From the NCBI RefSeq assembly GCF_000715205.1, contig NZ_JOTP01000025.1:1-37347 (forward strand): DNA of 37,347 bases, written 5' to 3'. The DNA comes from Bacillus zhangzhouensis. Lineage in GTDB: Bacteria; Bacillota; Bacilli; Bacillales; Bacillaceae. The notes below the pieces were generated by a model. The model ran no database searches. It worked only from the letters and a program-made list of their open reading frames with translations, and had not been told where the DNA came from. Positions 37,188-37,347 of this stretch are shown here, in pieces. Position 1 is the first letter of the stretch, and each line of letters begins with the position of its first letter. Both the position numbers and the translations under genes were made by a program.

Positions 37188-37347
37188 CGAAGATCTATTC
37201 AGCATGGCATCCATCATTTTTGCCATTCTTGCTATTTCTTTTACATCATGCACACGGACCATCGCACTACCCTTTTGAATCCCTAAGCAAACCGTGGCAC
37301 CCGTTCCTTCTGTACTATGGTTCTTTCCGTTTTGCATAGATGTCCTT
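37176..37347 (-). pseudogene. folP (dihydropteroate synthase) C-terminal fragment, runs off the window
   Basis: The minus strand reads TEGTGATVCLGIQKGSAMVR and VHDVKEIARMAKMMDAMLNR, the C-terminal barrel strand and helix of dihydropteroate synthase (VRVHDV motif). The frame then enters the pabA fragment out of phase and stops after SSVCV at 37176. Residues before TEGTGAT (SMQNGKNHS) fit the family poorly. The rest lies outside the window, so whether this is a broken extra copy cannot be decided. Confidence 0.6.

Overview
The window looks like a chromosomal segment of a Bacillus species. The proteins match, from memory, those of the B. subtilis glnA-to-ymaC interval closely but not identically, and the genome-specific extras (pumilus-type gene content) suggest the B. 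pumilus/safensis/altitudinis group. That placement is inference; no search was run.

Layout. (1) 25-2366, minus strand: a three-gene spore-surface cluster (CotY/CotZ-like anchor with an Ena-like tail, DUF3992/Ena-type pilin, collagen-like BclA-type protein) behind an exact sigma-K-type promoter. It resembles the L-ENA endospore appendage loci of the B. cereus group. (2) 2416-2991, plus strand: a strong sigma-A-like promoter, a 123-nt tRNA-like RNA with a 53-nt insertion where the anticodon loop should be, and the frataxin-like gene fra. (3) 3048-9113: PAP2 phosphatase, GNAT acetyltransferase, macro-domain protein, LXG polymorphic toxin with YezG-type immunity protein, and an alpha/beta-hydrolase with a CGNR regulator. 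(4) 9215-13863: a scrapyard downstream of glnA holding an IS3 remnant and a decayed PBSX/skin-type prophage module (xkdF, ArpU-type regulator, XtrA-like, IDEAL protein), with one intact membrane-protein gene and a frameshifted secreted peptide.

(5) 13970-29778: the conserved core. It contains glnRA with GlnR operators, ynbB, hflX, spoVK, cwlC, the ribonucleotide reductase operon nrdI-nrdE-nrdF-ymaB with two NrdR-type boxes, ymzA, ymzC, hfq, miaA, ymaF, ymaG, a TetR regulator with ebrAB, and ymaD. (6) 29830-35410: two paralogous YmaC/poly-gamma-glutamate-hydrolase-type lipid- or membrane-anchored proteins flanking the subtilase aprX and a Rap phosphatase, then a CarD-type RNA polymerase binder. 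(7) 35588-37347: Cys/His-rich small proteins with sigma-K-like -10 elements, a secreted protein behind a 44-nt hairpin leader, and a scrambled folP/pabA fragment at the right edge.

The themes are nitrogen control (GlnR), dNTP supply (NrdR), RNA metabolism (Hfq, MiaA, HflX) and sporulation (SpoVK, CwlC, YmaG, coat and appendage genes). The most interesting items are the putative spore appendage cluster and the tRNA-like RNA that sits divergently beside it.
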